6,753 nucleotides of DNA from Bacteroidales bacterium (GTDB lineage Bacteria > Bacteroidota > Bacteroidia > Bacteroidales > UBA12077), in the NCBI GenBank assembly GCA_030600865.1, contig JAUVUS010000140.1, positions 1 to 6,753 on the forward strand, read 5' to 3'. Shown here piece by piece: positions 4,957 through 6,753 of the stretch. Both the position numbers and the translations under genes were made by a program. Every line of letters starts with the position of its first letter. Positions within the stretch are counted from its first letter, which is position 1. The notes beneath the pieces were generated by a model. The model did no database searches, was not told where the DNA came from, and was given only the letters and a program-made list of their open reading frames with translations.

Positions 4957-5832
4957 CTATAGAATATTTAGCATTTGTTCTTTTATTTTTTCTAATTCAT
5001 CCTTCATCAAAACAACCCGTTTTTGTATATCTGAATCGTTTGCTTTTGAACCAATCGTATTAATTTCTCTACCAATTTCCTGACTTATAAATCCTAACTT
5101 TTTACCATTGGATTCAGATTCATCAAGCATCTCAAGGAAATAATTACAATGATTTGTCAGTCTTACCTTTTCTTCTGTAATATCCAGTTTTTCAAGATAA
5201 TAAATCAATTCCTGCTCAAACCTGTTTTTGTCATAATCTTGTTCGTCCACATTTTTATTAAGACTAACTTTTAATTTTTCCTTTATTTTCTCAGTTCGTG
5301 CTATTTCGAAAGGAGTGATTTCATTTTTTTTGTCGTCAATTATTTTAATTCTTTGTTCAACATCTTTTTTAAGATATTTACCTTCCTGTATTCTGAATTC
5401 ATCAAGTTTATCTAACGCATTTATTATTGTCTGACTTATAATTTCCCAATCGTTTTCGTCAATTTTATCACGCTCAGTATTTAACGTATCGGGTAATCGT
5501 ATTGCTATTTGTAAAAGTTGTTCTGATGTTTCAAGATTCAGATCATCAGCAACTGATTTTAATTGATCAATATAATTTTTAACTACCCCTGAATTTATTG
5601 TTGTTGCTCTGTTATCATCAGTTATTTCGTAATAAAGTACAAATTCTACTTTTCCTCGTTGTAATTTTTTTGATATGATATTTCGAATTTCAAGCTCTTT
5701 TTCGCGATACATTCCCGGTATCTTGGCGTATATATCCAGGTTTTTGCTATTTAGTGATTTAATTTCTATAATAACTTTTCGATCTTTTAATTCACATTCG
5801 GCCTTTCCGAAACCGGTCATTGATTTTATCAT
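4957..5832 (-). CDS. yicC: YicC/YloC family endoribonuclease
   Basis: This 291-residue cytoplasmic protein belongs to the YicC/YloC RNase family, metal-dependent endoribonucleases; the E. coli member affects turnover of small RNAs such as RyhB. Seen: the invariant N-terminus MIKSMTGFGKAE (1-12), leading the YicC_N domain with IEIKSLNSKNLDI (22-34); a charged helical middle (about 120-200) likely to be coiled; and the highly conserved C-terminal DUF1732 block around 243-267 (KKLGFISQEIGREINTIGSK), with the acidic and basic residues E252, R255, E256 and K263 expected near the active site. The length is typical. It is the first gene of the operon with gmk and nadD, with its own predicted promoter about 33 bp upstream. 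A YicC-type RNase near a predicted small RNA is noted, but yicC is universal in the phylum, so this proves nothing. Confidence 0.93.
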   Translation of the reverse strand: MIKSMTGFGKAECELKDRKVIIEIKSLNSKNLDIYAKIPGMYREKELEIRNIISKKLQRGKVEFVLYYEITDDNRATTINSGVVKNYIDQLKSVADDLNLETSEQLLQIAIRLPDTLNTERDKIDENDWEIISQTIINALDKLDEFRIQEGKYLKKDVEQRIKIIDDKKNEITPFEIARTEKIKEKLKVSLNKNVDEQDYDKNRFEQELIYYLEKLDITEEKVRLTNHCNYFLEMLDESESNGKKLGFISQEIGREINTIGSKANDSDIQKRVVLMKDELEKIKEQMLNIL

Positions 5833-5864
5833 AGTCTTCTTTTCAAATGATTGTATTTATTGGG

Positions 5865-5872
5865 CAAAGGTA
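5865..5872 (-). promoter_or_regulatory. Predicted -7 element of the yicC-gmk-nadD operon
   Basis: Read on the - strand this is TACCTTTG, an exact match to the Bacteroidota -7 consensus TAnnTTTG, 32 bases ahead of the yicC ATG. The predicted start, near 5857-5860, gives a leader of about 25-28 bases. No TTTG -33 box is present at the right spacing, where the DNA is AT-rich instead. Confidence 0.5.
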
Positions 5873-5899
5873 ATAAATTAGTTACAATTAGTTATATAG

Positions 5900-5965
5900 T
5901 TTAAAGTTCTGTGTTTAGAGTTTAAAAAAACTCAGAACTCTGAACTCGAAACTCAAAACTAAACT
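5900..5965. repeat. Period-7 repeat with an inverted arm between the MATE gene and yicC
   Basis: On the + strand five 7-base units follow one another: CTCAGAA (5931), CTCTGAA (5938), CTCGAAA (5945), CTCAAAA (5952) and CTAAACT (5959, degenerate). To their left lies an inverted set in the same period: TTTAAAG (5900), TTCTGTG (5907) and TTTAGAG (5914), joined by TTTAAAAAAA. GAGTTT (5918-5923) pairs with AAACTC (5928-5933), and AGTTCT (5905-5910) with AGAACT (5934-5939), bulging out one unit. The rightmost unit contains the TAG stop of the MATE gene. No T-run follows the hairpin on the - strand, so it is a poor intrinsic terminator. Confidence 0.75.
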
Positions 5966-6753
5966 ATGACTTTCTTTTTCCAGTTTCCGGTTAAATAATA
6001 AATGAATGAAAGAATAAAACCAACAAACCATCCGATTGGCATTGCCCACCATATACCAACTTCTCCGAATTCGCGCGAAAGTAACCATGCACTTGGAATT
6101 CGTATTATCCAGAGCGCTATTAAAGATATAAACATGGGAATAAGTGTATCGCCGGCACCACGCATAACACCGGAGATTGAAAACATTGCCGAAAATATAA
6201 CGTAGAATGCTCCAACAATCATCAAATATTCTTTCCCAATTCTTATTACTTCGGTATCGTTTGTAAATAAGTTCATTAAAAATCCACTTCCCAACAGAAC
6301 AAATACTGATACTGTTATTGAAACTAATGATGACATTTTTAGGGTAGATATAAATCCGGATCTTATCCTTTCAATTTTTTTCGCACCTATATTCTGGCCA
6401 ACAAATGTACTAAGTGCTGCTGCAAAATTCATTGCAGGGAGTGAAGCTAATGAACTTATTCTCATTACAACTGAGTATGCAGCAATAACATTTGTTCCAA
6501 ATGTGTTAACAATACTAATTAGTGCTGTCATACCCACTGCAACAAAAGTTTGTTGAATTCCGGTTGGTAACCCAATACGAATACTTTTCTTAAAAATAGC
6601 TTTATCGAAAACCAGTTTTGTAAACGAAAACTGAATAATTTTATGATTTCTGTTTAGATAAATTATTGCAGTTAAAAACGCACCTCCCTGTGCTAAAACC
6701 GTTGCTATTGCTACACCTGCAATTCCCCACTTAAAGACTAGTACAAATAATAA
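5959..6753 (-). CDS. MATE family multidrug/cation antiporter, C-terminal 264 residues (partial)
   Basis: This integral membrane exporter of the MATE family uses a Na+ or H+ gradient to expel drugs or cationic metabolites. The frame stays open to the right window edge, so the N-terminal portion (roughly 190 of the usual 450 residues) is missing. In the visible part: hydrophobic helix near 1-30; the start of the second six-helix half at IGLPTGIQQ (60-68); FVGQNIGA (117-124), a typical MATE loop; hydrophobic helices near 140-160, 173-195, 203-224 and 233-253; the family motif RGAGDT (198-203); and a basic tail KKKVIV. A GTG at 6537 could be mistaken for a start, but conserved family sequence continues upstream of it, so it is internal. 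The stop lies inside the heptad repeat that separates it from yicC. The substrate is unknown. Confidence 0.9.
   Translation of the reverse strand, partial: LLFVLVFKWGIAGVAIATVLAQGGAFLTAIIYLNRNHKIIQFSFTKLVFDKAIFKKSIRIGLPTGIQQTFVAVGMTALISIVNTFGTNVIAAYSVVMRISSLASLPAMNFAAALSTFVGQNIGAKKIERIRSGFISTLKMSSLVSITVSVFVLLGSGFLMNLFTNDTEVIRIGKEYLMIVGAFYVIFSAMFSISGVMRGAGDTLIPMFISLIALWIIRIPSAWLLSREFGEVGIWWAMPIGWFVGFILSFIYYLTGNWKKKVIV

Noticed and set aside
4957..5832. Functional link between the YicC-type RNase and the small RNA gene in the same window
   Set aside because: yicC is near-universal in this operon in Bacteroidota and lies more than 3 kb away; proximity is not evidence.
5900..5965. CRISPR array
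   Set aside because: The units are only seven bases, directly contiguous without spacers, and no cas gene is near.
5959..6537. MATE gene as a short 192-residue protein starting at a GTG at 6537
   Set aside because: The frame remains open to the window edge and encodes recognisable MATE sequence (IGLPTGIQQ and the preceding helix), so the gene is cut by the window, not truncated.

Overview
The window is AT-rich DNA from a member of the Bacteroidota, probably an anaerobic Bacteroidales/Marinilabiliales-type organism. Three things support this. Four intergenic spots match the Bacteroidota sigma-factor -7 consensus TAnnTTTG. Start codons lack clear Shine-Dalgarno sequences. The left edge carries a ferredoxin-dependent 2-oxoacid oxidoreductase. 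The lineage is an inference from gene content and promoter style; no 16S or other marker lies here.

Left part (1-1273, + strand): the last codons of what is probably the beta subunit, then the complete gamma subunit of a 2-oxoacid (probably 2-oxoglutarate):ferredoxin oxidoreductase, closed by two consecutive hairpin/T-run structures. An Lrp/AsnC-type regulator follows, behind an AT-rich leader with repeated TTGTAA/TTACAA hexamers that look like an autoregulatory operator.

Middle (1274-1485): a short intergenic region that no protein explains. It contains a good Bacteroidota promoter, a GC-rich foldable segment of about 100 nt and a strong GC-rich intrinsic terminator. I read this as a free-standing small RNA gene and consider it the most interesting item in the window. 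I do not recognise its family.

Right part (1486-6753, all - strand): reading in the direction of transcription (right to left) there is the C-terminal part of a MATE-family exporter (cut by the window edge), a period-7 repeat with an inverted arm, then a tightly packed housekeeping operon yicC-gmk-nadD (7-bp gaps) followed 27 bp later by a CNNM/CBS-domain membrane protein. After a 142-bp gap holding a short coding-like relic comes a fold-type III PLP enzyme of the D-serine dehydratase/D-threonine aldolase family, which converges on the small RNA gene. The small RNA's terminator T-tract overlaps the enzyme's stop codon.

Apart from the small RNA, its neighbouring regulatory sites and the heptad repeat, the content is ordinary housekeeping. 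I found no mobile element, CRISPR array, defence cassette or tRNA/rRNA gene.
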